A stretch of DNA of 64,000 nucleotides from SHVO01 sp050250575 (GTDB lineage: Bacteria > Pseudomonadota > Alphaproteobacteria > Rhodospirillales > Rhodospirillaceae). The stretch is from contig JBFWOJ010000004.1 of assembly GCA_050250575.1 (NCBI GenBank), positions 221,418 to 285,417 of the forward strand, in the 5' to 3' direction. Shown here piece by piece: positions 24,994-34,653 of the stretch (positions within the stretch are counted from its first letter, which is position 1; the number at the start of each line of letters is the position of its first letter). Below the pieces are notes generated by a model. That model was not told the DNA's origin and made no database searches. It saw nothing but the letters and a program-made list of their open reading frames with translations. The position numbers and the translations under genes are program-made.

Positions 24994-25540
24994 CTTGGCG
25001 GGCCGGACCTCGAGCGCCGGTCGCGCGGCAAGCGAGTCGCGCGGGGACACCCGCTCTGCGGTTTGAGCGTGCGGCCTTCCCATGCGCAACGGATGCTCTT
25101 GTCGCGCTCGGCGATTGAGGGAGCGATCTTGATGCACAAGCAGTGCGCCATTTTCGCGCCGGCGCGCACAGCAACGCGTGATGATCGCTTGGTGGCGGGG
25201 CGCTCCCGCGAAGCGCGCGCAAGATAGGCTTTGTTTATGCCGCATTTCGCCGAAGCGGGCGATGGCGCGGCGCGCATTTAAAAAAATTTTTGACGCAACG
25301 TTTTTCAGAGTCGCCGCGCGGCGTCGCGCAAATGTCGACGAGCGCGACAGCGCGGCAATTTGCGCAGTGATGTAGGCGGTTGCGTTTCTGCGCAATCGCT
25401 CGCGAGTGGAAACAAGGCTTAACAGTGTAAGGGAACTAGTGATCACTGCTCTCGTTATACAGCCGCAGTTGTCAAGCGCAGAGTTACCTACAGGGGATGT
25501 TGATGAGCACCAATGCTTCGCTCGCTGGCGGACGCGATAC
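24994..25540. other. Non-coding regulatory gap between the PEP-CTERM gene and the EPS operon
   Basis: I see no gene here. It contains the inverted repeat GCGCAAAT (25326-25333) / ATTTGCGC (25358-25365), an A/T tract at 25277-25291 and the palindrome AGTGATCACT at 25438-25447. It must hold the plus-strand promoter of the EPS operon, but I cannot place a -35/-10 pair with confidence. Confidence 0.5.
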
Positions 25541-25663
25541 GTCTCGCTCATCCCCCGTTCCGTGTAGTTGCTCACCCGGTCGGCGCGCCTCGATAACCGC
25601 GCTTCGTCCGATTTCAGTTCATCGTTAGCAGAAAGACGCCACCCGGAACGGGGTGAGCGAGGT
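25541..25663 (+). promoter_or_regulatory. Leader stem that can hide the ribosome binding site of the EPS sugar transferase
   Basis: TCGCTCATCCCCCGTTCCG (25544-25562) is complementary to CGGAACGGGGTGAGCGA (25644-25660) except for a two-base bulge. Including two wobble pairs it reaches 25541-25663. The right arm covers the Shine-Dalgarno GAGCGAGG (25655-25662) just before the ATG at 25668. Two alternative pairings compete for the same bases: GCTCACCC at 25570-25577, and a local hairpin CACCC (25640-25644)/GGGTG (25651-25655). Confidence 0.6.
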
Positions 25664-25667
25664 TGTT

Positions 25668-27098
25668 ATGGTTCGAGTGTTCGGTCACCACATTTCGCTA
25701 CGCGCGGTTCTCTTTGCGGTAGTTGAGATCGCGGCGTTTATCACCTTCTTCAACATCAGCCGCGCGATGGCGCTTTATCTCGTCGCAGGCGATTACCAAG
25801 GCGAGATTTTCGGGCAGACGTTTCTCCTGCCGCTGTTCTGCGTCATTGCCTTCGCGACGGCCTCCGCCTGCGGCCTATATAATAGAGAGATCAGCGCCGA
25901 CCCGAACCGGATCGTGCTCCGGCTCGCAACCGTCGCGGTCCTCATGTACTTCCTGATGGCCGTGAGCATCTCGCTGGCCGAGATGTTCCTCGTCGAGGAC
26001 ATTGACCTCAAGCTCTACTATGCCATCGCCCTTGGGGCTGCGACCGGCTTCTTCTTAACCGCGCTTCTCTTCCGTCATCGCGCCTTCGCCTACAATTTCA
26101 ACGGCACTGCGCTGGAGCGGCGCATCCTCGTCGTCGGCGTCGATGAATGCGCAGCCAAGATCGAATATCTGAACGGCAGCTCGCGCAGTCCCTACCGCGC
26201 CGTTGGGTTCGTCCCGATCGGCACGGAAGAAAAGCATAAGCGCCTCAGCTCCTATAAGGTGCTGCCGGGACGCCTGCTCGAGCAGCCCAAGGCTCTTGCC
26301 GAACAAGCACGGGTGCTGAAAGCCGATGAAGTCGTGGTGCCGTCCCGCGAGCGCAACGGCCTTCCGGTCGAAGCCTTGATGGAATGCAAGCTTGCCGGCC
26401 TTTCGATCACGGAGTTCTCGAGCTTCTGGGAGCGCCAGACCGGTCAGATTGATCTCGATGCGGTAAGCCCGGGGTGGCTGATCTTTTCGGAGGGCTTCCG
26501 CACGTCGTGGGCGCGGACGGCGGTAAAACGCGCATTCGACATCGTCGTCGCCTGCCTCGTCCTGATCCTGACCCTGCCGATCACGGTGCTGGCGGCGGTT
26601 GCGATCCGCATCGACAGTCCCGGCCCGATCTTCTACCGCCAGGAGCGCGTCGGCGCTAACGGCCGGAGCTTTTGGATCCTCAAGTTCCGCAGCATGCGCA
26701 CCGACGCCGAAAAAGACGGCGTCGCGCGCTGGGCGCAAAGCAACGACAGCCGGGTTACGCGCGTCGGCAAGTTCATCCGGCGCACCCGCATTGACGAGAT
26801 TCCGCAGATCATCAATGTCCTCGTCGGCGACATGAGTTTCGTCGGGCCGCGGCCGGAGCGCCCGGTGTTCGTCGAAGGGCTCAAGCAGAAGATCCCCTAT
26901 TACGATGTGCGCCATCGCGTGAAGCCGGGCATCACCGGATGGGCCCAGATCAACTACCCTTACGGCGCCTCCGACGAAGATGCGAAAGCCAAGCTGGCCT
27001 ACGACCTGTACTACGTGAAAAACGGCAACATCTTCCTCGACGCCGTCGTGCTCTTCCAGACCGCCCGGGTCGTGCTGTGGCAAGAAGGCGCGCGCTAA
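25668..27098 (+). CDS. Initiating EPS sugar transferase (undecaprenyl-phosphate sugar phosphotransferase), PEP-CTERM system type
   Basis: The ATG at 25668 is preferred to GTG 25653 because GCGAGG precedes it and members of the XrtA-associated group typically start MVR(V/I)F. The 476-residue protein has four or five membrane helices in the first third and a CoA-binding-like loop domain. The bacterial sugar-transferase catalytic domain lies at about 285-476 with KFRSMR, RRTRIDEIPQ, GPRPERP and KPGITGWAQ. Such enzymes load the first sugar phosphate onto undecaprenyl phosphate in the inner membrane. It is the first gene of the prsK-prsR-prsT-galE operon, seven bases before prsK. Confidence 0.93.
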   Translation: MVRVFGHHISLRAVLFAVVEIAAFITFFNISRAMALYLVAGDYQGEIFGQTFLLPLFCVIAFATASACGLYNREISADPNRIVLRLATVAVLMYFLMAVSISLAEMFLVEDIDLKLYYAIALGAATGFFLTALLFRHRAFAYNFNGTALERRILVVGVDECAAKIEYLNGSSRSPYRAVGFVPIGTEEKHKRLSSYKVLPGRLLEQPKALAEQARVLKADEVVVPSRERNGLPVEALMECKLAGLSITEFSSFWERQTGQIDLDAVSPGWLIFSEGFRTSWARTAVKRAFDIVVACLVLILTLPITVLAAVAIRIDSPGPIFYRQERVGANGRSFWILKFRSMRTDAEKDGVARWAQSNDSRVTRVGKFIRRTRIDEIPQIINVLVGDMSFVGPRPERPVFVEGLKQKIPYYDVRHRVKPGITGWAQINYPYGASDEDAKAKLAYDLYYVKNGNIFLDAVVLFQTARVVLWQEGAR

Positions 27099-27105
27099 CA
27101 GTCAC

Positions 27106-29232
27106 ATGACCGCCACCGTCATCATCATCAGTTATGCGGCCGCGGCGCTTGCCTTTTTCGGCGCCACCGGACTCTTGCTGGTGAGCCGCGCCCAGCATCG
27201 CTACAAGGCGCTGCTGCTGGCCGCCTGCGCGACGACCGGCCTATGGGCGACCGCCGTGGTCGCATCGCAGGTGTGGTCCTCGCCTGGCGTTGGGCTTGCG
27301 ATGGTCGCCCTCGAGCAGGCGCGCTCCCTCGCATGGATCGCGGTGCTCGCGTTCGTGATCTTCATTGCCTATCGCAAACGCGTCGATTCCAACGTCGCCG
27401 CCTTGGCCGCGGGCGCCGTGGCCATTTCGATCACTTACGTCCTCGCGCTCGCGAGCTACGGGCTCGTCGGCGGCGCGCTGCCCGAATTTGCGGTACGCCT
27501 CACCTTTATCGCCCGCATTGCCGTCGCGCTGGTCGGGCTTCTGCTCGTCGAAAACCTTTTCCGCAACAGCGGCGCGGAAGCGCGTTGGGCTGTGAAGTAT
27601 CTCTGTTTCGGCGCCGGCGTCATCTTTATGTACGATTTCTACATTTACGCCGAGGCGACGTTGTTCGGCGCCGTCGACGCCCAAACTTACGGTGCGCGCG
27701 GGTTCGTCGAGACGATCGCCGTGCCGTTTGTGATTCTTGCAGCCGCACGCTCAAAAAGCTGGCCCATCGACCTTCACGTCTCGCGCCAGATGGTTTTCCG
27801 GTCCGCCACCCTGCTCGCCGCGGGCTGCTACCTTCTCCTCATGTCGATGGTCGGCTTCTCCCTGCAGGCCTTCGACGGCGCATGGGGAACGGTGACGCAG
27901 TCCCTCTTCCTGACGTGCGCGATCCTCGTCCTTGCGGTGATCCTCTCGTCCGGCAAGGTCCAGGCGCGTTTGAAGGACTTCATCAATCGCAATTTCTTCA
28001 GTTACAAATACGACTATCGGAGGGAGTGGCTTCAGTTCATTACCGCCATTTCCGACAGTTCCTCCGATCTCAAAATGCCCGATCGCGCGATCAGGGCATT
28101 GGCTAATATTGTCGAAAGCACCGGCGGCGCGATCTGGACGCCGCGCGACGGCGCCTTCCATGTGGCTGCATCGTTCAATATGGGCAATCAGCTTCATGCG
28201 ATCGCCGCGGACGATCCATTTGTCGACGCCCTTGCTGCCCAGGCCGGCGCGATAGCGGTGAAAGGCGAGGCCGAGGACCCGGCCTCCATTCCTTTGCCGC
28301 AGTGGTTACGGGAACACAACCGGGCTTGGCTCGTTCTCCCGTTGCTGCATACGGACGGCCTCGCGGGCATCGCCGTGCTTGGCGTGCCGCGCGTCGACGT
28401 CCGCCTGACGTGGGAAGATTTCGAGCTCCTTAAGACGGCCGGCCGGCAGGCAGCGAGTTACCTCGCCGAAGCGGAAGCCGCTCAGTCGCTCGCCCAGGCG
28501 CGGCGCTTCGAGGATTTCAACCGTCATTTTGCGTTTGTTGTTCATGACATCAAGAATCTCGCCGGTCAGATGAGCTTGATGGTCAAGAACGCCGAACGGT
28601 ACGGCGACAACCCCGACTTCCAGAAGGATATGTTGCGCACGGTGGGCCACTGCGCCACGCGCATGCGCACGCTGCTCGAACAGATCAAGAGCCGCACCGC
28701 GGCGCCCGTGCCCAAGATAAGGTTCGACCTTTCGGCCCGTCTTACGCGGCTCGCCGATGCATGGCGCCTCCAGATCCCGCGCTTCGCCGTCGACGTCGTG
28801 AAGGCTCCCGTCCAGTTCGACGGCGATCCCGAGCGGCTCGAGACCGTTCTCAATCACCTGATTCAAAACGCGCTCGATGCCGCCGGACCGCAAGGCGAAA
28901 TCGGGCTTGCGCTTCGCATCGAGAAAGATGCGGGCGCCGGCGGTTCGGATCGTGCGGTCATCGTCGTATCCGACAACGGCCCGGGCATGGATCGCACGTT
29001 CATCGAAACCAAGCTCTTCCAGCCTCTGACCAGCGTCAAATCCTCAGGTTTCGGCATCGGCGCGTTTCAGACGCGCCAGCTCGTCCGCGAATTGGGCGGC
29101 CAGCTCGAGGTCGACAGCCAACCCGGTTCCGGGACACGCATGATCGTGCGTCTCCCGCTGCGCATGTCCGCCTCCATCGAGGCGCCCGCCGTCGCGAACG
29201 GCGGTCCACAGTTGAGAGTCAGTAATGGGTGA
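27106..29232 (+). CDS. prsK: PrsK sensor histidine kinase of the XrtA/PEP-CTERM system
   Basis: The 708-residue protein has an N-terminal membrane region of about eight helices (roughly 1-290), a GAF-like domain (about 310-460) and the kinase core. The core has the phosphoacceptor in VVHDIKN (His480), an N-box in HLIQNALDAAG, and G-boxes DNGPGMD and SSGFGIGAFQ. Architecture and neighbours match the PEP-CTERM-associated kinase PrsK. The H-box HDIKN is the variant typical of this family. The signal sensed by the membrane domain is unknown; it should phosphorylate PrsR, whose gene overlaps the stop codon. Confidence 0.93.
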   Translation: MTATVIIISYAAAALAFFGATGLLLVSRAQHRYKALLLAACATTGLWATAVVASQVWSSPGVGLAMVALEQARSLAWIAVLAFVIFIAYRKRVDSNVAALAAGAVAISITYVLALASYGLVGGALPEFAVRLTFIARIAVALVGLLLVENLFRNSGAEARWAVKYLCFGAGVIFMYDFYIYAEATLFGAVDAQTYGARGFVETIAVPFVILAAARSKSWPIDLHVSRQMVFRSATLLAAGCYLLLMSMVGFSLQAFDGAWGTVTQSLFLTCAILVLAVILSSGKVQARLKDFINRNFFSYKYDYRREWLQFITAISDSSSDLKMPDRAIRALANIVESTGGAIWTPRDGAFHVAASFNMGNQLHAIAADDPFVDALAAQAGAIAVKGEAEDPASIPLPQWLREHNRAWLVLPLLHTDGLAGIAVLGVPRVDVRLTWEDFELLKTAGRQAASYLAEAEAAQSLAQARRFEDFNRHFAFVVHDIKNLAGQMSLMVKNAERYGDNPDFQKDMLRTVGHCATRMRTLLEQIKSRTAAPVPKIRFDLSARLTRLADAWRLQIPRFAVDVVKAPVQFDGDPERLETVLNHLIQNALDAAGPQGEIGLALRIEKDAGAGGSDRAVIVVSDNGPGMDRTFIETKLFQPLTSVKSSGFGIGAFQTRQLVRELGGQLEVDSQPGSGTRMIVRLPLRMSASIEAPAVANGGPQLRVSNG

Positions 29233-30632
29233 CCACCATGGGTGAAACTGCAATCGCGCGCATCCCGGACGATGTGCCGGCGAGGGATCTGCTCGTCGTC
29301 GAAGACGACGCAGGTCTGCAGAGCCAGATGCGCTGGGCGATGTCCAATGACTTCGCCGTTCACGTCGCGGGCGATCGCACCGAGGCGCTGAACATCATGG
29401 CCCGCCAGCGCCCCGCGCTGGTCGTGCTCGACCTGGGTCTGCCGCCGGACCCCGACGGCGCCACCGAGGGCCTTTCCATCCTCGATACCATCCTCGCCGA
29501 CTACCCGGGCACGAAGATCGTCGTCGCCAGCGGCAATGAAGACCGCAACAACGCCATCAAGGCGGTCTCGTTCGGCGCTTACGATTTCTTCGCCAAGCCG
29601 GTCGACATCGACCAGCTGCGCCTCATCCTCGAGCGGGCTTGGCAGCTTCACGCTCTGGAAGAAGAGAACCGGCGTCTGACATGCCCGGCGAGCAAGGCGC
29701 TCGACGGCATCATCGCCGCCTCGTCTGTGATGCTCGACGTCTGCCGCGTCGTCGAACGGGTTGCCCCCACCGACGTCAGCCTCCTCATCATGGGGGAGAG
29801 CGGCACGGGAAAGGAGATGTTCGCGCGTGCGGTTCACACCTGCAGCGACCGCAACCGCGGTCCCTTTGTCGCCGTGAATTGCGCCGCGATCCCCGAGAAT
29901 CTTCTGGAGAGCGAGCTGTTCGGACACGAGCGCGGCGCGTTCACCGGCGCGGTGCGGCAAAGCAAGGGTAAGGTCGAGCAAGCCAAGAACGGCACGCTTT
30001 TCCTCGATGAAATCGGCGATATGCCGATGGCGCTCCAAGCCAAGCTGCTGCGCTTCCTCCAGGACCGGACGTTCCAGCGTATCGGCGGCCGTGAAGACAT
30101 CACCGTGGATCTTCGTATCGTCTCGGCGACCAACCGGAACCTTCAGGAGATGATCGCCCAGGGTACGTTCCGCGAGGACCTCTATTTCCGGCTCAACGAA
30201 GTCAGCATCACGGTGCCGGCCCTCAGGGAGCGGGAAGGGGATTCCCTCGTCCTTGCTCATTCGTTCCTGCACCGCTATGCGGAAAACTTCCGCAAGGGAC
30301 GCATGGATTTCTCCCAAGGAGCGCTCGTTGCCATCAGCAATTACAACTGGCCCGGCAATGTGCGCGAGCTCGAGAACCGGGTAAAACGCGCCGTCGTCCT
30401 GGCGCGCGACAACCGGATCACCCCCACGGACCTTGGGCTGCCGGAGACCGCCGAAAACGACGCGTTTGTCACCTTGCGGCAGGCGCGCCGCAAGGCGGAA
30501 GTCGACGCGATCCAGAAGGCGCTGGCCTCGTGCCACAACAACCTGTCGCGCGCGGCGCGGATACTGGGCGTGAGCCGCCCGACGCTCTACAGCCTTCTGG
30601 CCAGCTACGACATCCGCGCGACCGCCAAATAG
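29229..30632 (+). CDS. prsR: PrsR, sigma-54-dependent response regulator of the XrtA/PEP-CTERM system
   Basis: The 467-residue protein has a receiver domain with phosphoacceptor Asp68 (in VVLDLGLPP) and a sigma-54 AAA+ domain. The AAA+ domain has Walker A GESGTGKE at 189-196, the sigma-54 contact loop GAFTGA at 236-241 and Walker B FLDEIGD. A C-terminal Fis-type helix-turn-helix ends in LSRAARILGVSRPTLY. It activates sigma-54 promoters after phosphorylation, and a perfect sigma-54 promoter lies upstream of the PEP-CTERM gene. The start is GTG 29229, overlapping the prsK stop; an ATG three codons later is equally possible. Confidence 0.94.
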   Translation: MTTMGETAIARIPDDVPARDLLVVEDDAGLQSQMRWAMSNDFAVHVAGDRTEALNIMARQRPALVVLDLGLPPDPDGATEGLSILDTILADYPGTKIVVASGNEDRNNAIKAVSFGAYDFFAKPVDIDQLRLILERAWQLHALEEENRRLTCPASKALDGIIAASSVMLDVCRVVERVAPTDVSLLIMGESGTGKEMFARAVHTCSDRNRGPFVAVNCAAIPENLLESELFGHERGAFTGAVRQSKGKVEQAKNGTLFLDEIGDMPMALQAKLLRFLQDRTFQRIGGREDITVDLRIVSATNRNLQEMIAQGTFREDLYFRLNEVSITVPALREREGDSLVLAHSFLHRYAENFRKGRMDFSQGALVAISNYNWPGNVRELENRVKRAVVLARDNRITPTDLGLPETAENDAFVTLRQARRKAEVDAIQKALASCHNNLSRAARILGVSRPTLYSLLASYDIRATAK

Positions 30633-30669
30633 ATCCGAGCCCTCGTGCCAAGGACCCGTTGAGGAACAG

Positions 30670-33513
30670 ATGATGACGCACATTTCGACGCATGCTCTTC
30701 GCAAAGCCCTCTATGCCGGCCTGGCGACGGCCGCGCTGACGGCGGCGCCGGTATTCGTCCCGGCCGTTCACGCGGCTCCGCCGTCGGTCGAATCCCAGCG
30801 GCACTTCGACAACGCCGCGAAACACGTGCAGAAAGGCGACGTCGCGGCGGCCGTCATCGAGCTTAAGAACGCAATTCTTGCCGACGGAAACAATTCCCAG
30901 GCCCGCTACGAGCTCGCGCTTCTTTATCTGCGCACCGGAGATGCCGCCGCCGCCGAACGGGAGCTTGAAACGGCGCGCACGCGAGGCTTCGACGAGGCCA
31001 AGCTCGCCATACCCCTTGCACAGGTCTATTTCGCGCAGGGACGCTACCGCGATGTCATCGCCAAATTCGACCCGGCCAAGCTGACAGGCGATCACAAGGT
31101 TGACCTCCTGGCGGCGCAGGCCCGTGCGCATATCGCCCTTCAGGAGCGAACCGCCGCGCGCAAGCTGATCGACCAGGGTCTCGCGCTCAACGGCGAAAGG
31201 CCGAGCATCCTTGTCGCCGACACCGTCCTGCTGCGGCTCGAGGCGGACTATGCCCGCGCCGAAAGGCAGCTCGACAAGGCTTTGGCGAAAGACGCCGGTC
31301 AACCGGAATTCCAGGTGTTGAAAGCTGAGCTGCGCCAGCAGCAGAAGGATCTGCCCGGCGCCGAAAAGCAGCTGGACACGGTGATCCAGCGCTATCCGAC
31401 CTACTTGCGCGCCTATATCGCCCGCGCGGTGGTCAGAATGGGACGCCAGAACGACGCCGGCGCCCGCCAGGACATCGACTACGTCCTCGAACAAGACAGC
31501 CGCAACAGCATGGCCCACTACCTGAACGCCTACATGCTGGTGCGCGACCGCAAGTACCGTGAAGCTTCGCAAATGCTGATCGGTCAAGCGGCGCTTCTTG
31601 AGAATTTCCCGCCCGCCGCCTACCTCCTTGCGGCCGCCTCGTTCCAGGACAATCGTCCCGAAATCGCGCGTACCTGGGCGCAACGCTACGTCACGCGCGC
31701 GCCCGAAGACGTCGCCGGCGTGAAGCTCCTCGCGGCGGTGCACATGCGCCAGGGCAATGCGGCGAAGGCTGTCGAAGTGTTGGAGCCCGCCGTCGCTCGC
31801 ATGCCCGACGACGTCGAGCTCAAGACCCAACTTGCCAACGCCTATCTTGGCGCCGGCAAGAGCGATCGGGCGCTTCAGATGTTCGAGCAGAATGTCGCCC
31901 AAGCACCCGACAACGCTTCGGCGCAACTGGCGTTGGCGGTCGGGCGTCTGCGGACAGGGGACGTCGATCAGGGCACCGCCGATCTGCAGAAGGTGCTCGA
32001 CATCAACCCGGGCTCGCTGCAGGCCAACACGATGATGGTCCTGACGCAGCTCCGCAGCCGCGCGCCGGAGAAGGCGCTCAAGACCGCTGCCGAGATGGTC
32101 AAGGCGAATCCCAACGACCCCAATTCGCACAATCTCGAGGGAACGGTGCACCTCGCCACCAACAACGTCGACGCTGCCCGCACCGCGTTCAGCACGGCCC
32201 TGAGCAAGGACCCGGGCTTTGCGGCTGCGGCGTTGAATCTCGCGCGTATCGAAGAGCGCCGCGGCGACCAGGCGGCGGCGCGCAAGTGGTACAATGAAGC
32301 GCTGCGCATCGACCCGAAGAACACGACCGCCTTCGAAGGCCTGGCCGCGCTTGCCCTTGCCACGGGCGACTATGAAGGCGCGGTGAAGCAGTACGAGACG
32401 GCGATTGCGCGTGATCCGACCGCAACGCAGGCGCGCCTCAAGCTGGTCGAACTGCATCTTCAGCGGCCCGACAACGCGCGCGCATTGAACGCCGCACGCG
32501 ACTTTGCCGCCGCCGCGCCTGATGACTTTGTCGCCATTGAACTCCTGGGCCGGGCGCAGATCGCCAACGGCGACTTCACGAACGGTATCGGTTCCTACCG
32601 CCGGCTGGCGAACGATGCGGCGGGCAATCCGGAAGCGCACCGCCGGCTAGGCCGGGCGTACGCCGCCGCCGCCGCGAAAGAGAAGTCGAACGCGGCGGCT
32701 TACTTGACCGAAGCGCGTATTGCCATCGACCGGGCGCTGGAGCTCTCGCCCGATTATGAACCCGCGCTGGCCGACAGGTTGATGCTTGAACGGGAGATGA
32801 AGGGGACCGAAGCGGCGATCGCGCTCGCGCAACGCCTGACCGACGAACGGCCGAAGTCCATCGCCCGGCTCCTGGTCCTGGGCGATCTCCAGACCGCGGC
32901 CCAAAAGCCTGCGGACGCGACGGCGACGTACCAGAAGGCCTGGGCAAGCGCGAAGGAGGCGGTGGTCCTGCGCCGGCTCTACTCCGCTCTCGCGCAAAAT
33001 CGCCGCGAAGCGGAAGCGCTCACTTTGCTCAAATCGTGGACCAAGGACAATCCGTCCGACTACAGCACGCGGTTGATGATCACGTCGCACTATATCAATG
33101 CCAAACAGTACGACGAAGCGATCAAGGAAAGCGAAGCGATGAACGGGGCGCTGCCCAACGATCCGATCGTGCTCAATAATCTTGCCTGGCTGTACGGCGA
33201 AAAGAACGATCCTAAGGCCATCTCCACGGCGGAACGCGCCTACGCGCTCGCGCCGCGCTCGCCCGATATCGCCGACACCCTCGGGTGGCTGCATGTTCAA
33301 AAAGGTGACGTCGCCAAGGGCACCGAAGTCCTCGCCAAGGCGCATGCGCTCGCGCCGGACCGCTCGGACATCACTTATCGCTACGCCGTCGCCCTCGAGA
33401 AAAAGGGAGACAAAGTTCAGGCCAAGACCGTTCTCCAGAAGGCGCTATCGACGAAGGCCGCTTTCAGCGAGCGGCCGCAGGCCGAGGCCCTGTTGAAGCA
33501 GTTGGGTAGCTAG
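30670..33513 (+). CDS. prsT: PrsT, TPR-repeat protein of the XrtA/PEP-CTERM system
   Basis: The 947-residue exported protein is built of about twenty tetratricopeptide repeats after a signal peptide (about 1-36, ending AHA/AP). Family members are called PEP-CTERM TPR lipoproteins, but here no cysteine follows the cleavage site. As far as I can see this copy would be a soluble periplasmic protein rather than a lipoprotein. TPR arrays bind partner proteins, so a scaffolding role in polymer assembly or secretion is inferred. It follows prsR after 37 bases in the same operon. Confidence 0.9.
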   Translation: MMTHISTHALRKALYAGLATAALTAAPVFVPAVHAAPPSVESQRHFDNAAKHVQKGDVAAAVIELKNAILADGNNSQARYELALLYLRTGDAAAAERELETARTRGFDEAKLAIPLAQVYFAQGRYRDVIAKFDPAKLTGDHKVDLLAAQARAHIALQERTAARKLIDQGLALNGERPSILVADTVLLRLEADYARAERQLDKALAKDAGQPEFQVLKAELRQQQKDLPGAEKQLDTVIQRYPTYLRAYIARAVVRMGRQNDAGARQDIDYVLEQDSRNSMAHYLNAYMLVRDRKYREASQMLIGQAALLENFPPAAYLLAAASFQDNRPEIARTWAQRYVTRAPEDVAGVKLLAAVHMRQGNAAKAVEVLEPAVARMPDDVELKTQLANAYLGAGKSDRALQMFEQNVAQAPDNASAQLALAVGRLRTGDVDQGTADLQKVLDINPGSLQANTMMVLTQLRSRAPEKALKTAAEMVKANPNDPNSHNLEGTVHLATNNVDAARTAFSTALSKDPGFAAAALNLARIEERRGDQAAARKWYNEALRIDPKNTTAFEGLAALALATGDYEGAVKQYETAIARDPTATQARLKLVELHLQRPDNARALNAARDFAAAAPDDFVAIELLGRAQIANGDFTNGIGSYRRLANDAAGNPEAHRRLGRAYAAAAAKEKSNAAAYLTEARIAIDRALELSPDYEPALADRLMLEREMKGTEAAIALAQRLTDERPKSIARLLVLGDLQTAAQKPADATATYQKAWASAKEAVVLRRLYSALAQNRREAEALTLLKSWTKDNPSDYSTRLMITSHYINAKQYDEAIKESEAMNGALPNDPIVLNNLAWLYGEKNDPKAISTAERAYALAPRSPDIADTLGWLHVQKGDVAKGTEVLAKAHALAPDRSDITYRYAVALEKKGDKVQAKTVLQKALSTKAAFSERPQAEALLKQLGS

Positions 33514-33544
33514 CTCTTTCTTTGTGTCAGGTGTGTAGGGTGTT

Positions 33545-34642
33545 ATGAGCAAGACAGGTATTGGTACCATGGGCCGGGTGGTTGTGACCGGCGGCGCAGG
33601 TTACATCGGCTCGCATGCCGTGCTGGCGTTGCGCGACGCGGGCTGGGACGTCGTCATCGTCGACGACCTGTCCACCGGCAGTCTCCAGCTGGTGCCGAGG
33701 GGAGTTCCGCTTCGCATCGGCAATATCGGCAACAGCTCTTTCATGGCGAGCGTGTTCGCCGAGACGCGGCCGGATGCGGTCATCCACTTTGCCGGCTCCA
33801 TCAGCGTTCCGGAGTCCGTCGAACGCCCTCTCAAGTACTACAATAACAACTTTGCCAACACGTGCCGCCTGGTGGAAACATGCCTTGCGGCGGGGATCGA
33901 CAAATTCATCTTCTCCTCGACCGCCGCCGTTTATGGGATTCCGGAGGTACAGCCGGTCGCGGAAACCAGTCCGCTGCGCCCGATCAACCCCTACGGCCGT
34001 TCCAAGCTTATGACGGAGGAGATGTTGAAGGACACCGCGGCGGCCGCTCCGTTCCGCTATGTGGCCTTGCGCTACTTCAACGTTGCCGGCGCCGATCCCA
34101 AGGGCCGGGCGGGCCAGGTCGTCCAAAACTCCACGAATCTCATCAAGGTCGTCAGTGAACTTGCCGCGAACCGCCGCGCCGGCATGACGGTCTACGGCAA
34201 TGACTATGCGACGCCCGACGGAACCTGCATCCGCGACTTCATCCACGTCAGCGATCTGGCTGACGCGCACGTGGCGGCGCTGACGTACCTCATGAAGGGC
34301 GGCGACAGCGACATCATGAATTGCGGTTATGGCGAAGGCTATTCCGTGACCAGCGTCCTGCGCGAGGCCAGCAGGATCGCCGGCCGCAAGTTGCCCTACG
34401 TTATCGGTCCCCGCCGCGCCGGCGATCCGGCCCAGGTCGTGTCCGACCCGGCGCGGATCCGCGACAAGCTGGCGTGGACGCCGCGATACAACGACCTCGA
34501 CCTCATTCTGCGGTCCGCGATCGCCTGGGAAAAATCTCTGCCCGTCCTGGCCGAACGCGAAACGGAGGCGGCGAATGTCGTGCCGTTCGCGCCGCACCTC
34601 GCGGCTATGACGCGGGCGAGGCCACACCCCACCTTGCAGTGA
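33545..34642 (+). CDS. galE: UDP-glucose 4-epimerase
   Basis: A complete 365-residue GalE-type extended SDR: cofactor motif GGAGYIG (16-22), catalytic Thr/Ser region FSSTAAVYG, Tyr150 and Lys154 (PYGRSK). The segments ALRYFNVAGADP and YGNDYATPDGTCIRDFIHV are strongly characteristic of GalE. It interconverts UDP-glucose and UDP-galactose, feeding the polysaccharide. ATG 33545 or the ATG at 33569 could both serve as start. It is the last gene of the prs operon, and the next gene is convergent, 11 bases away. Confidence 0.95.
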   Translation: MSKTGIGTMGRVVVTGGAGYIGSHAVLALRDAGWDVVIVDDLSTGSLQLVPRGVPLRIGNIGNSSFMASVFAETRPDAVIHFAGSISVPESVERPLKYYNNNFANTCRLVETCLAAGIDKFIFSSTAAVYGIPEVQPVAETSPLRPINPYGRSKLMTEEMLKDTAAAAPFRYVALRYFNVAGADPKGRAGQVVQNSTNLIKVVSELAANRRAGMTVYGNDYATPDGTCIRDFIHVSDLADAHVAALTYLMKGGDSDIMNCGYGEGYSVTSVLREASRIAGRKLPYVIGPRRAGDPAQVVSDPARIRDKLAWTPRYNDLDLILRSAIAWEKSLPVLAERETEAANVVPFAPHLAAMTRARPHPTLQ

Positions 34643-34653
34643 GAACGGCTCGT

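Noticed and set aside
24994..25575. A 194-codon minus-strand open frame in the regulatory gap
   Set aside because: The translation is arginine-, serine- and cysteine-rich without motif, has no ribosome binding site that I can see, and lies over sequence with regulatory features.
29067..30704. A 545-codon open frame antisense to prsR
   Set aside because: prsR has receiver, AAA+ and Fis domains with all key residues; the antisense frame has none.
30469..32640. A 723-codon open frame antisense to prsT
   Set aside because: It is a shadow of the alanine-rich TPR coding sequence; prsT has clear TPR units and operon context.
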